This document shows, one piece after another, positions 18,531 to 26,256 of a stretch of 64,000 nt of DNA. The notes below the pieces were generated by a model. That model saw only the letters and a list, made by a program, of their open reading frames with translations. It was not told where the DNA came from and did no database searches. Each line of letters opens with the position of its first letter. The stretch's first letter is position 1. Position numbers and translations under genes: made by a program. Origin of the DNA: Priestia aryabhattai (GTDB lineage: Bacteria > Bacillota > Bacilli > Bacillales > Bacillaceae_H); NCBI RefSeq assembly GCF_023715685.1, contig NZ_JAMBOQ010000002.1:1116001-1180000 (forward strand), in the 5' to 3' direction.

Positions 18531-18938
18531 TTATGTATATCTTTTTAGCGGCCTAAAAACCCAAAATCTAGTGCCTATATAGTTTAATACAATGCTAACA
18601 ATCGTTACTAAAATCTTACTGTAAGGAAGTGATATGTTGAATTTATAGTGAAACAAAGTTAGCAGGAAAGATGTAACAATTAAAGTAACAACATTCAACA
18701 TAGTAAACTTGAGAAATTCATGCTTCCTTCTTTTCCCCTGTTGTTGAAAGGTCCATGCTCTATTCAAAAGATAGCTGTTTAGTACACCACATCCATATGA
18801 TATGCATTGAGCTATTATATAATATACACCTAAATAAGATAACAGAGAAAAAACGAAAAAATCAATAGCTGTATTTAATCCCCCCACGATACAAAATTTT
18901 AAGTAGTGAGTGCTTTCTTTATTAGCAATTTTCTTCAT
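18531..18938 (-). CDS. GtrA-family membrane protein
   Basis: The 135-aa protein has four membrane segments and the GtrA signatures FCIVGGLNTAIDFFVF and LLNRAWTFQ. The RBS is AGAAGGTG. GtrA-type proteins are proposed flippases for undecaprenyl-phosphate-linked sugars and usually partner with GtrB-type transferases such as the one encoded at 17155-18171. The genes converge but lie only about 360 bases apart. Confidence 0.85.
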   Translation of the reverse strand: MKKIANKESTHYLKFCIVGGLNTAIDFFVFSLLSYLGVYYIIAQCISYGCGVLNSYLLNRAWTFQQQGKRRKHEFLKFTMLNVVTLIVTSFLLTLFHYKFNISLPYSKILVTIVSIVLNYIGTRFWVFRPLKRYT

Positions 18939-19137
18939 TAAAACACCTTCTTGGAATTTTCTATATGACTTCCCCTTTATTTTACCTAAATAAAGCCCTT
19001 ACTCTCAACGCGGGACACTTTATTAATTGCTATTACTTATAATGGTCTTGTTGTTACGTAACAAAGGGTATCTTTTTAACTTTTCGGAAGATATTAATGT
19101 TATGGAATATATGGGTGAAAGTGAGTTGAAGTAGAAG

Positions 19138-19407
19138 ATGAGTATTTCTAAATTTAGAGAGGCTATTGTAATTGAAGGAGATTCTGTTGTTAATCGAATG
19201 GAGAGCCTATATCAATTAGTTCACGAATGTATGGGTGAAAAAGATTTAGAGAATCGTGTATTAATTACATTGACCCAAATCGCTTTTTGTAACTATTTAT
19301 TAGGCATAGAAGTTGATGAAAATTGCCGCCTTGCTTCTTTGATTGCTATTGTAAATGAGCATTATAATGTTAATTATAAACTTAATGATTTACACATACG
19401 CTTTTAG
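19138..19407 (+). CDS. Hypothetical 89-aa soluble protein
   Basis: The helical 89-aa frame has mixed charge and no recognised motif. The RBS is poor (GAAGTAGAAG), so the start is uncertain. No partner gene is nearby. I keep it because its amino-acid composition looks protein-like. Confidence 0.4.
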   Translation: MSISKFREAIVIEGDSVVNRMESLYQLVHECMGEKDLENRVLITLTQIAFCNYLLGIEVDENCRLASLIAIVNEHYNVNYKLNDLHIRF

Positions 19408-19486
19408 TTTCTCCAAATCCAAATGTTGGTATGGGTCATATAAGTTTAGTCTGAGTGTTAATAAATACTCTTTTAACCTTAGAAAA

Positions 19487-19511
19487 AGGAAGAATGGATT
19501 CCCATTCTTCC
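19487..19511 (-). terminator. Terminator of SASP gene 1
   Basis: GGAAGAATGG and CCATTCTTCC form a stem with a 4-5 base loop, followed on the minus strand by TTTTTCT. The same stem follows SASP gene 2. Confidence 0.88.
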
Positions 19512-19537
19512 CTAAGCCATCACTCTATAAAGTTATC

Positions 19538-19747
19538 TTAGAAACGTCCGCCGCCAAGTTGTTGCTCAGCCATTTGTACAAGACGCTTTGTGATTTCCCC
19601 ACCTACTGATCCGTTTGCACGTGAAGCTGTATCAGCACCAAGGTTTACACCAAATTCGCTAGCGATTTCATATTTCATTTGATCGATTGCTTGTTCAGCA
19701 CCGTTTACTAATAATTCGTTACGGCTACCATTGTTGTTGTTTGCCAT
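19538..19747 (-). CDS. Alpha/beta-type small acid-soluble spore protein, copy 1
   Basis: The 69-aa protein has both SASP signatures: the GPR protease site in [14 protein letters not shown] and the DNA-binding tail [13 protein letters not shown]. These proteins coat spore DNA, force an A-like helix and protect it from UV and heat; GPR degrades them on germination. The RBS is AAGGAGGTG. Copies 2 (30822) and 3 (31459) share its sequence; copy 2 also shares its terminator and upstream DNA, which indicates duplication. Confidence 0.97.
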   Translation of the reverse strand: MANNNNGSRNELLVNGAEQAIDQMKYEIASEFGVNLGADTASRANGSVGGEITKRLVQMAEQQLGGGRF

Positions 19748-19771
19748 GTTGTGTCACCTCCTTGTTTTTCT

Positions 19772-19801
19772 TAAGTTTCCTATTATACAAGGGGTATATT
19801 C
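19772..19801 (-). promoter_or_regulatory. Candidate SigG promoter of SASP gene 1
   Basis: GAATA and AAACTTA are separated by 18 bp on the minus strand, at the -35/-10 spacing of forespore promoters. The same pattern with GTATG recurs before SASP gene 2. The -10 fit is imperfect. Confidence 0.5.
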
Positions 19802-19931
19802 GTGGTAAATAGTGGATGTGTCATTTCCTTATCTGACGCCCATACTAAATCTTAGAAACAAATGACACTTTAAAAAGTGAGATTACATGTTTCATTTCCT
19901 TGTTATAAAATCTATACACTTGTTATGTGTA

Positions 19932-19967
19932 GGAAAAGGGATGACAGCTAAAGCTGTCATCCCTTTT
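19932..19967. terminator. Hairpin terminator between SASP 1 and the tRNA array
   Basis: AAAAGGGATGACAGCT and AGCTGTCATCCCTTTT form a 16-bp stem with a 2-base loop; it can act on both strands. Confidence 0.8.
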
Positions 19968-20112
19968 CTTGTTTAAAGTCCTATTCTAAATAAGAATAAG
20001 TAACATACTCATATGAATAACAAAGAGGATGCTTATTTGAGCAAACAAGGTTATAAAATAATGAATCTTATGTTGCAAATTGTATAAAGAGTAAAATGAA
20101 ATCTATACAAAA

Positions 20113-20141
20113 AAGCTCTACCACTTAAAAATGGTAGAGCT
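20113..20141 (-). terminator. Terminator of the tRNA array
   Basis: GCTCTACCA and TGGTAGAGC form a stem, followed on the minus strand by TTTTTTG, just after the last tRNA. Confidence 0.85.
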
Positions 20142-20162
20142 TCTTTCTTAATTAATATGAAA

Positions 20163-20234
20163 CTGGGCTAGCTGGATTCGAACCAACGAATGACGGAGTC
20201 AAAGTCCGTTGCCTTACCTCTTGGCTATAGCTCA
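20163..20234 (-). tRNA. tRNA-Gln(TTG), acceptor stem mismatch
   Basis: The cloverleaf has anticodon TTG in GGACTTTGACTCC and a T-loop TTCGAAT. The acceptor stem TGAGCTA against TAGCCCA has an A3-C70 mismatch. CCA is not encoded. This is the last gene of the six-tRNA transcript. Confidence 0.85.
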
Positions 20235-20241
20235 ATAAAAA

Positions 20242-20318
<77 letters not shown>

Positions 20319-20340
20319 ATGATAAGATAAGTAATAAATG

Positions 20341-20430
20341 GGGAGGAAGAGGGATTCGAACCCCCGCGGGCTTTGACACCCCTGTCGGTTTTCAAGACCG
20401 ATCCCTTCAGCCAGACTTGGGTATTCCTCC
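20341..20430 (-). tRNA. tRNA-Ser(TGA)
   Basis: A class II tRNA of 90 nt with a long variable arm; anticodon TGA in GGTCTTGAAAACC; acceptor GGAGGAA paired with TTCCTCC. Confidence 0.93.
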
Positions 20431-20444
20431 GTCTTTCAATTTAA

Positions 20445-20521
20445 TGGTGGACCTTGTAGGACTCGAACCTACGACCGGACGGTTATGAGCCGTCTGCTCT
20501 AACCAGCTGAGCTAAAGGTCC
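20445..20521 (-). tRNA. tRNA with CAT anticodon, probably tRNA-Ile2
   Basis: The acceptor is GGACCTT, the anticodon lies in CGGCTCATAACCG, and CCA is encoded. The body resembles the lysidine-modified tRNA-Ile(CAT) of Bacillus more than elongator Met, whose acceptor normally starts GGCGG. This distinction rests on memory of those sequences. Confidence 0.85.
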
Positions 20522-20547
20522 TTCCTAAGTTCTGAATCATAATGTAG

Positions 20548-20618
20548 AGGCGGCAACCGGATTTGAACCGTTGAATAAAGGTTGTGCAGATCTGACCTTA
20601 CCTCTTGGCTATGCCGCC
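20548..20618 (-). tRNA. tRNA-Cys(GCA), structurally degraded
   Basis: The acceptor GGCGGCA pairs fully, and the GCA anticodon lies in CTGCACA. The anticodon stem CAGAT against ACCTT has two mismatches (C-T and A-C), and the T-stem AACGG against CCGGT has one (A-G). Base 37 is C instead of a purine. It may be a pseudo-tRNA. Confidence 0.7.
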
Positions 20619-20647
20619 CTACTTCTGCGTATTACTTAATTAAATGA

Positions 20648-20729
20648 TGCGGGTGAAGGGACTTGAACCCCCACGTCATAAGACACTAGATCCTAAGTCT
20701 AGCGCGTCTGCCAATTCCGCCACACCCGC
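20648..20729 (-). tRNA. tRNA-Leu(TAG)
   Basis: A class II tRNA of 82 nt with anticodon TAG in AGACTTAGGATCT and a perfect acceptor GCGGGTG. CCA is not encoded. This is the first gene of the array. Confidence 0.92.
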
Positions 20730-20995
20730 GTATAAAAATGATGCTGGCATTAAGTAATTCACCTTGTTTATACTAGCCATAAACTTATTTTAATTTATAT
20801 TTTCGCAGAAGTCAACATCAGCGAAAATATAAATTTTTCACCTTAAATATTTTGTTCTATTAGTTCAAATGCATTCTGATAAAGATGGACCTTTATTTAA
20901 GGAGAGATAAATTGAATGGGTGCTGCTCCAATAAGACATTCACCTTTAAAATAGACTATATGTCCATATATACCTTCTTAAATTATCCAATCATA

Positions 20996-21403
20996 TTACC
21001 ACTCATCTTCTGAAAAGGTGTTGATTGTCGTATGTTCAGTCTCATCTACTTCTGATTTTTTTATCAACTGAATTTGATTTCTTTCAGGAAATGAGCCTAA
21101 TTTTAAATAGTAGGTCTCTGCACTACTATACTCCCTACCATGTACATGCTCTGTTAGCTGTCCAGTATAGAGATAAGAGTTATCTTTCCAACGATAAATA
21201 TCTACAATAAAACTTGCATTACTAGTTCTTTTGGATGCTTTTTCATCAGTTTCACCTGGGTTTAATTCTGACGGAATAGTAACATTTGATTCATCTATAT
21301 CCCCTTTCCACTCTAACTTCAATTTTCTATCAGTGTCATTTATTAGTTTTAAATAATGTTGCGGACGTGGTATATCGTTTTTACTTTCTTCAGATGTTAT
21401 CAT
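20996..21403 (-). CDS. Hypothetical soluble acidic protein
   Basis: The 135-aa protein has a good RBS (AGAGGTGATCAA). It is hydrophilic, without signal peptide or membrane helix, and has a beta-rich look (LKLINDTDRKLKLEWKGD, YYLKLGSFPERNQIQLI). I do not recognise the family. It is flanked by tRNAs and a small gene of opposite orientation. Confidence 0.6.
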   Translation of the reverse strand: MITSEESKNDIPRPQHYLKLINDTDRKLKLEWKGDIDESNVTIPSELNPGETDEKASKRTSNASFIVDIYRWKDNSYLYTGQLTEHVHGREYSSAETYYLKLGSFPERNQIQLIKKSEVDETEHTTINTFSEDEW

Positions 21404-21613
21404 TTGATCACCTCTATTAAAACTTTATATTTATATACTTTCCATTCAGATAAAAATTACTTTACATTTTGGTACTTGTAAAATTTTATTAGTCGAAAAA
21501 AATTAAAATATTGTCTATAAGGAATATCTATAACAAGAAAATCATTTTGTCTTATACTACCTCTTATATTTTTTCCCCTCAATCCAAACAATATATTCGG
21601 GAGGTGTTTTTTT

Positions 21614-21811
21614 ATGCGAGAATCTGGTGTAAATAAACCATTAGATAGTAAAAAAGTTTATCTAGGAAGATTCGACAATGATTATGCAAAGCATTTACAC
21701 TTAAATAATCCAACCTCTACTAACATGCACGAGTTAGAACGTTTAAACGAAATAACTAATACGAAAAGTACATTATGTAATATACAAGAAAATATAGACA
21801 ATAATTTTTAA
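21614..21811 (+). CDS. Hypothetical 65-aa protein
   Basis: GGGAGGTG precedes the ATG at good spacing. The product is hydrophilic, with an Asn-rich second half (HLHLNNPTSTNMHELERLNE). No family is recognised. A second small frame follows 14 bases later, so the two may form an operon. Confidence 0.55.
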   Translation: MRESGVNKPLDSKKVYLGRFDNDYAKHLHLNNPTSTNMHELERLNEITNTKSTLCNIQENIDNNF

Positions 21812-21825
21812 TAATAGAGGTGGAT

Positions 21826-22009
21826 ATGATGGCAGGTGTAAGAAGCGATCTAACGGCGTATATGTATCACCCTTTTACTATAAGGTCTTGAACTTAGTAT
21901 ACCTAAAGAGGACGAAGGCAACCAATCACTTATAAATCGTTCAGGATTAAGTACCTCTACTTTCAGAACGAACATGAATAGAGAATATTTCGAACGTCAT
22001 ATTTATTAG
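21826..22009 (+). pseudogene. Frameshifted small gene downstream of the 65-aa gene
   Basis: An ATG after AGAGGTGG starts MMAGVRSDLTAYMYHPFT and stops at 21889-21891. Another frame continues GLELSIPKEDEGNQSLINRS to 22009. A one-base shift near 21885 would join them into about 60 aa. The function is unknown. Confidence 0.35.
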
Positions 22010-22062
22010 AAGGCATATCCAGAAGATCTTTATTTTGTAAAAAGAGCCTTCTATTTATATCG

Positions 22063-22910
22063 GGACTGCCCCCCTATAGTGAGACAAATAAAAAACACCT
22101 TTAAGTTAAAAACCGGGTATATACTATCTAACAATCACTTGGAGGTGTTTTTTCTATGGGGACAAGAGTCAGTTATCCAGCAGAGGTAAAGGTAAAAGCT
22201 ATTGGGATGAGATTAGCTGGTGTACCTGTCAAAGAAGTGCTTTCCCAATTAAAAAGGTGGATGAGATGGTACAAAAATGGAGAAATGCATCGATTTGAAC
22301 AGCCTGTAGGCAAGTAATATTCATACGGAAAGGGACCTGGCTTTAAAGACGAAATATCCAAATTGAAAGCAGAAAACCGATATTTAACCCAACGGATTGA
22401 GGTCTTAAAAAAGTACAAGGAATTGGAGAGGAAGTGGTCCCAGAAATCGTAGTGAATGTAGTAGAAGAGTTAAAAGATAAGATACCAGTCTATCAAATCT
22501 GTCAGTACCTTGATATCCCTCGATCGACTTATTATCGCTGAAGGCAACAGGAACAATCAGAACGGACAAAGAAAAAGAAATGGATGGAACAACAAATTGG
22601 TGAGCAGTGCCGTAAACACAAGTTCCGATATGGCTATCGAAAAATTACAGCATTACTTAATCGAACGATGAAGATTAACCATAAATTTGTACAACGTGTC
22701 ATACAGAAATACGGTTGGCAATGTCGCGTAAAACGAAAAAAACGAAAGCTAACAGGGCAAACCTTATCAGGTTGTAGAGAATGTATTAAATCGTGAGTTT
22801 CAAGCTGATCGTCCTCTTCAGAAATTAGTAACTGATATTACCTACTTGCCTTTTGGACCTAAACAGTTGTATCTTTCAAGTATTCAAGATTTATTTAATG
22901 GACGACCTTT
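22063..22910 (+). mobile_element. Degenerate, truncated IS3-family element
   Basis: An OrfA-like frame begins at 22156 (MGTRVSYPAEVKVKAIGMRL) and is cut by a stop. An OrfB-like region follows with YGYRKITALLNR and TDITYLPFGPKQLYLSS, also interrupted by stops. The homology ends at about 22900 in the integrase core, before the last acidic residues. The likely left end is near GGACTGCCCCCC at 22063. It is not active. Confidence 0.75.
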
Positions 22911-23036
22911 TTTATAGATTACTTCGTAAGCTACACATATGACGAACAGGGCTATGAACGTAATTCCTATTTCTATAAACGATCCGCAAAGTATACCTTC
23001 AACACATATTTCACCATTATAAAAAGATATTCCCAT
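22884..23036 (-). CDS. Small single-helix membrane protein, 3' end fused to IS remnant
   Basis: An ATG five bases after AGGGGTG starts MGISFYNGEICVEGILCGSF, with one membrane helix (IGITFIALFVICVAYEVIY). The last few codons lie in the IS3 remnant, so the original end was probably lost. About 50 aa. No family is recognised. Confidence 0.4.
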   Translation of the reverse strand: MGISFYNGEICVEGILCGSFIEIGITFIALFVICVAYEVIYKKGRPLNKS

Positions 23037-23117
23037 ACTTAACACCCCTATATATACCAGTGATAAATTATATGTTTAATTATTCCTTTCTAATTAACAT
23101 AAAACCAATTCTAGGAA

Positions 23118-23152
23118 CAAAAAAGACTATATCTCTTAGAGTATAGTCTTTT
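23118..23152 (-). terminator. Terminator of the secreted-protein gene
   Basis: AAAAGACTATA pairs with a slightly bulged TATAGTCTTTTTT on the minus strand. Confidence 0.8.
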
Positions 23153-23200
23153 CTTCATTATAGATTATAAAAAGTAAATTGATTGCTTTACATCTATTTA

Positions 23201-23779
23201 TTAATTTCTTGCTGATGCATCGTTAAAAAAGGTCATTTTACCTTTTGATGTAATAGTAAAGATAGTATTAAATGGAACTGGTCCAGTACCATTCATCCCT
23301 CCGTTACTAGTAACTTTAACGAAATTAAAATAAACTTTACCCGGGGTTCCCGATTTATAAGAAACCTTTCTACCATAAGCACCTTCTACATATAAAGAAT
23401 GTCCTACAGGTGTTACTTTAGTTCCATTATATTTAACCTTAATATACCCAGTAGCTGTACCTACAGGCTTCAAACCATAATAAATTTTTTGAGCAACTTT
23501 AAAAGTTTGTGATTTTGTAGACGCTTGAGCAGTTACTTTACCAGACTGGCTAACAGAAACAGGTTTGTATGCATTGATAGACACATATCCATCTTTTGCA
23601 TTATCAGCTGATACTGTGTACCCTTCTTTCTGAAGTTGTTTATATTCACTAGATTGTTTTAAATTTAATGTAGATGCAGATTGATTATTAGCAGCATAAC
23701 TTGTTAAATTCGAAGAAAATAATAGACCTGTAGATAAAGCAGCTGCTCCTACAAGTTTAATAGCAGTATTTTTTTTCAT
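23201..23779 (-). CDS. Secreted protein of unknown function
   Basis: The 192-aa protein has a Sec signal peptide (MKKNTAIKLVGAAALSTGLL ... TSYAAN) with an Ala-type cleavage site near residue 30. The mature part is Lys/Thr/Gly-rich and beta-like, ending in VPFNTIFTITSKGKMTFFND. No Cys, LPxTG or repeat is seen. A perfect match to the CcpA cre consensus lies 21 bases upstream of the start, so repression by good carbon sources is possible. I do not recognise the family. Confidence 0.7.
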   Translation of the reverse strand: MKKNTAIKLVGAAALSTGLLFSSNLTSYAANNQSASTLNLKQSSEYKQLQKEGYTVSADNAKDGYVSINAYKPVSVSQSGKVTAQASTKSQTFKVAQKIYYGLKPVGTATGYIKVKYNGTKVTPVGHSLYVEGAYGRKVSYKSGTPGKVYFNFVKVTSNGGMNGTGPVPFNTIFTITSKGKMTFFNDASARN

Positions 23780-23799
23780 AAAAAAACCATCCCTCTATA

Positions 23800-23813
23800 T
23801 GTTATCGCTTACA
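23800..23813 (-). promoter_or_regulatory. cre-like CcpA site upstream of the secreted-protein gene
   Basis: TGTAAGCGATAACA on the minus strand matches TGWAANCGNTNWCA at every position and lies just after a TATAAT-like box. Confidence 0.5.
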
Positions 23814-24058
23814 TTATACATTATATGACAAAAAATAAACTAATTGGTAGTTAATATATTTAAAAATTAACACTTAATTAAAATAGCATCAGAAATTTAT
23901 TAAAGAAAGATCACTATAACTCTTTTTTTATTTTTATAAATGTATGCTATATACGAATTCAGAACACCTTAAAAAATAAAAGAAGAAAAAAGAATTTCAT
24001 ATATTGATATAAACGTTGATATGTAAGGGTTTATAAGGCTTTTTCAAAAGAGAATAAT

Positions 24059-24148
24059 AACTCATATATAAGTTAGTTTTAACCCCTATGAGGGTTATTT
24101 TTAACTCATATATGAGTTAGTTTTAACTTTTATAAAGGGTTATTTTTT
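24059..24148. repeat. Two tandem units of 44-46 bp with palindromic cores
   Basis: Each unit starts AACTCATATAT(A/G)AGTT, then AGTTTTAAC, then a GGTTATTTTT tail. The second unit contains the perfect 16-bp palindrome AACTCATATATGAGTT. It lies upstream of a structured leader and a LuxR-type gene, so a role in its control is possible. Confidence 0.6.
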
Positions 24149-24227
24149 CAAAAAAATCAAGGGTTAGATACAAATTGAGGAGATGATCGAAACGATTTGT
24201 AGCAAGATTAAACACAAAAGAACAAAA

Positions 24228-24297
24228 GGGCATTTCTCCTGGCAGAGAAACACCCCATGTGAAAACATATACAAGTTAATTATAACATGGGTTGCCC
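24228..24297 (+). ncRNA. Candidate structured leader with three-way junction
   Basis: P1 pairs GGGCA (24228-24232) with TGCCC (24293-24297). P2 pairs TTTCTC (24233-24238) with GAGAAA (24245-24250). P3 pairs CCCATGT (24254-24260) with ACATGGG (24285-24291). The RBS AGGAGGG of the next gene follows within 20 bases. I know of no riboswitch class with this sequence. It may regulate translation of the LuxR-type protein. Confidence 0.5.
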
Positions 24298-24320
24298 TCA
24301 AAAAATAGGAGGGTCTTATC

Positions 24321-24671
24321 ATGGATCAAAGCGAAAAACTATTAATGGGTATTGAAAATATCTTAAGAGTAGCTTCTGATTTAGTTGATGAAGTTGCTCG
24401 ATTGAAAAGTTTAGAAGAAGAATGCAAAATCCTCAAAGAGAAAGTCTTCATGAATCAGTTTACTAAAGCAGAACAAGAAGTCTTTGCTCTTGCTATTGAT
24501 GGTCATTCTGTTTCAGAAATACAAGACATTCTCCATAAAGAAGAACGCATCATTAAGAATCAAAGAAAAAGTATCTTAAAGAAGTTGAATACGTCAACTA
24601 TGACAGAAGCTGTTCAACAGTTTCAAAATCTGCATCACGAACCCTCACAAAAACTAATACGTACTTCTTAA
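24321..24671 (+). CDS. LuxR/GerE-type HTH protein with coiled-coil N-terminus
   Basis: The 116-aa protein has an N-terminal amphipathic coiled coil (about 1-45) and a LuxR-C-like helix-turn-helix (about 48-100: FTKAEQEVFALAIDGHSVSE then LKKLNTSTMTEAV). There is no receiver or ligand domain, so it is a stand-alone DNA-binding protein, like GerE. RBS AGGAGGG. A structured leader and palindromic repeats precede it, and a terminator follows. The target genes are unknown. Confidence 0.7.
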   Translation: MDQSEKLLMGIENILRVASDLVDEVARLKSLEEECKILKEKVFMNQFTKAEQEVFALAIDGHSVSEIQDILHKEERIIKNQRKSILKKLNTSTMTEAVQQFQNLHHEPSQKLIRTS

Positions 24672-24674
24672 CTA

Positions 24675-24790
24675 TATAATAGCCTTTAAGGCTATAAGAG
24701 CAGGCTTAAGCCTGCTTTTCTTTTGATACAAGATGTATCATTTTCTATACATAAATGTTTCATAGTTGGTGAAACATTTATGTGAATGAT
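24675..24790 (+). repeat. Triple-hairpin intergenic repeat, copy 1 (with terminator)
   Basis: It comprises AGCCTTTAAGGCT, the palindrome AGCAGGCTTAAGCCTGCT (24699-24716) followed by TTTTCTTTT, then GATACAAGATGTATC and a long stem around AAATGTTTCA/TGAAACATTT. A matching block lies at 27108-27230. Here it ends the LuxR-type gene. Confidence 0.65.
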
Positions 24791-24865
24791 TTATATCCTA
24801 ATTGAGCACACTATTGAAAAGATGGAGAGATGTTCATTCTCAATTCTTCATTGTGTACTATGAAT

Positions 24866-25070
24866 AGTCTAAAAGAAAAACCTACTGAACATGGACAGTA
24901 GGTTTTTCTCTTTTCTATACATAAGTTCTTACTAACTTGAACAAACTATTCATGATGTCACAAAACATCGTCCAGACAACAAATGTAGCAGAAAAAACTC
25001 CTGAACAGGCCACAGGAGTTTTTTCTGTTTTTAAGCTGTATATGGTATACAGCTAGTTAACATAATGAGT
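24866..25070 (+). repeat. Composite intergenic repeat A, full copy 1
   Basis: In order: hairpin 1 (AAAAACCTACTG/CAGTAGGTTTTT, 24875-24906), TATACATAAGTT ... AACTT, the core GAACAAACTATTCATGATG with a GATGTC/AACATC stem, hairpin 2 (CAGAAAAAACTCCTG/CAGGAGTTTTTTCTG, 24989-25027), and a tail with AGCTGTATATGGTATACAGCT and AGTTAACATAATG. The same order recurs at 25818 and, inverted, at 34270. No protein is encoded. Confidence 0.7.
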
Positions 25071-25087
25071 TTTATCGGAAATAAAAG

Positions 25088-25116
25088 AGATGTCTCTATT
25101 TGCTAAGAGACACCTT
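25088..25116 (-). terminator. Terminator of the DUF3231 gene
   Basis: GTCTCT and AGAGAC form the core of a hairpin just after the minus-strand gene. A corresponding hairpin (AAGATGTTCC/GGAACATCTT) lies at the duplicate locus, 30605-30640. Confidence 0.55.
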
Positions 25117-25141
25117 GTTGTATTCTATAGAAATTTAATCA

Positions 25142-25654
25142 TTAACAATCTGTATTTTTAGACTTATGAAGAGGAGGAGGAATTAACCAGCCTTTTTCTT
25201 TATTAAGTCGTAGAAACTTTCCTCCAAGAGCTACTTTTTGCATATGAATTTGTGCAAACATGGCCGCAATATCTTCACGAATAGATTGTCCAATCAGTTG
25301 ACTACAAGCAACTAGACCCGCAGCTATATTCATTGAAATTGCTGCAGCTATTTCTGGATCTTGAACACGTGCACCTACTGGAATATCATCTAAACAAGCT
25401 TCAGGTCGTTCAGGTGGGGTTGGAGGTAAGCCTACTCCATTTTCTTTTAACAATGTTTCTATACCTTTCATTTCTTGCTGGCACTGTTCGATTGTCTCTT
25501 GTACCAACTTATGTAGATCCTTGTCTCCTACATGATTTAGAAATGTTTGATAGCCAGAAACTAACCCTTTTGAGGTGGAAAGATACGACCATGTTCCAAA
25601 TACCTCACCATAATGCATCGGTTCATCTGTAGGATTTCCACTTAAAATACCCAT
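25142..25654 (-). CDS. DUF3231 single-domain protein
   Basis: The start is the ATG at 25654, after AAGGAGGATAACA. The 170-aa product is helical and opens GILSGNPTDEPMHYGEVFGT; the middle has PPTPPERPEACLDDIPVGAR, and it ends IPPPLHKSKNTDC. DUF3231 proteins are common in Bacillus spores or sporulating cells and resemble ferritin-like or CotF-like bundles; the function is unknown. A second, two-domain member lies at 37576, and a truncated copy of this gene's 3' end lies at 30661. Confidence 0.8.
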   Translation of the reverse strand: MGILSGNPTDEPMHYGEVFGTWSYLSTSKGLVSGYQTFLNHVGDKDLHKLVQETIEQCQQEMKGIETLLKENGVGLPPTPPERPEACLDDIPVGARVQDPEIAAAISMNIAAGLVACSQLIGQSIREDIAAMFAQIHMQKVALGGKFLRLNKEKGWLIPPPLHKSKNTDC

Positions 25655-25817
25655 TGTTATCCTCCTTACAAAATTCATGATAGTGTGCCACCTTTCTTGC
25701 TATGCACAATGTTTAACGTCTCCAAATCTTGTTTTATTATTCTTCCAGTTATATCAAAAAATTAGTTTATCAAAGAATATAATTTCAACTTTCAAGCAAA
25801 CTAATTACATATACAGT

Positions 25818-26035
25818 TTCTAAAAGAAAACCTACCTCTGACAAATCAGGTGGGTTTTTCTTTTTGATACATAAGTTATTGATAACTTGAGCAAACTACT
25901 CAAGACGCCGTGAGGCATCAGCCAACAACTACAGCTAAAAAACAGAAAAAACTACTTCCCTCTCCAAACGGTAGTTTTTTCTGTTTTTTAGCTGTATATG
26001 GTATACAACGTTAGTTAACATAATGCCTCTTCTAG
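25818..26035 (+). repeat. Composite intergenic repeat A, full copy 2
   Basis: Hairpin 1 (CCTACCT/AGGTGGG), GATACATAAGTTATTGATAA, the core GCAAACTACTCAAGACG with a GACGCC/GGCATC stem, hairpin 2 (CAGAAAAAACTAC/GTAGTTTTTTCTG, 25943-25983), and the tail AGCTGTATATGGTATACA ... AGTTAACATAATG. The stems differ from copy 1 yet remain paired. Confidence 0.7.
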
Positions 26036-26256
26036 GCCCAAAGATAAGTAACACCTTACTATAAGGCGTTACTTATGGTAAGTGACAAAAAAGTCGTTTA
26101 AAAAATAATAAAGTTGTTAAAAAATGCGGGTTATTCTATTCAACAATCGGGCCATATAATGAAATAAAGATTATTGAACTGACTGGCAGGGTAATAAAAT
26201 GCTTTTGGAGAAATATGGTTTAGTAAAGTATTACTAAAAAGGAAGGATGATTCCAC

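Noticed and set aside
21025..21210. Plus-strand frame opposite the 135-aa gene
   Set aside because: It is antisense to a better supported gene with a good RBS and has no RBS itself.
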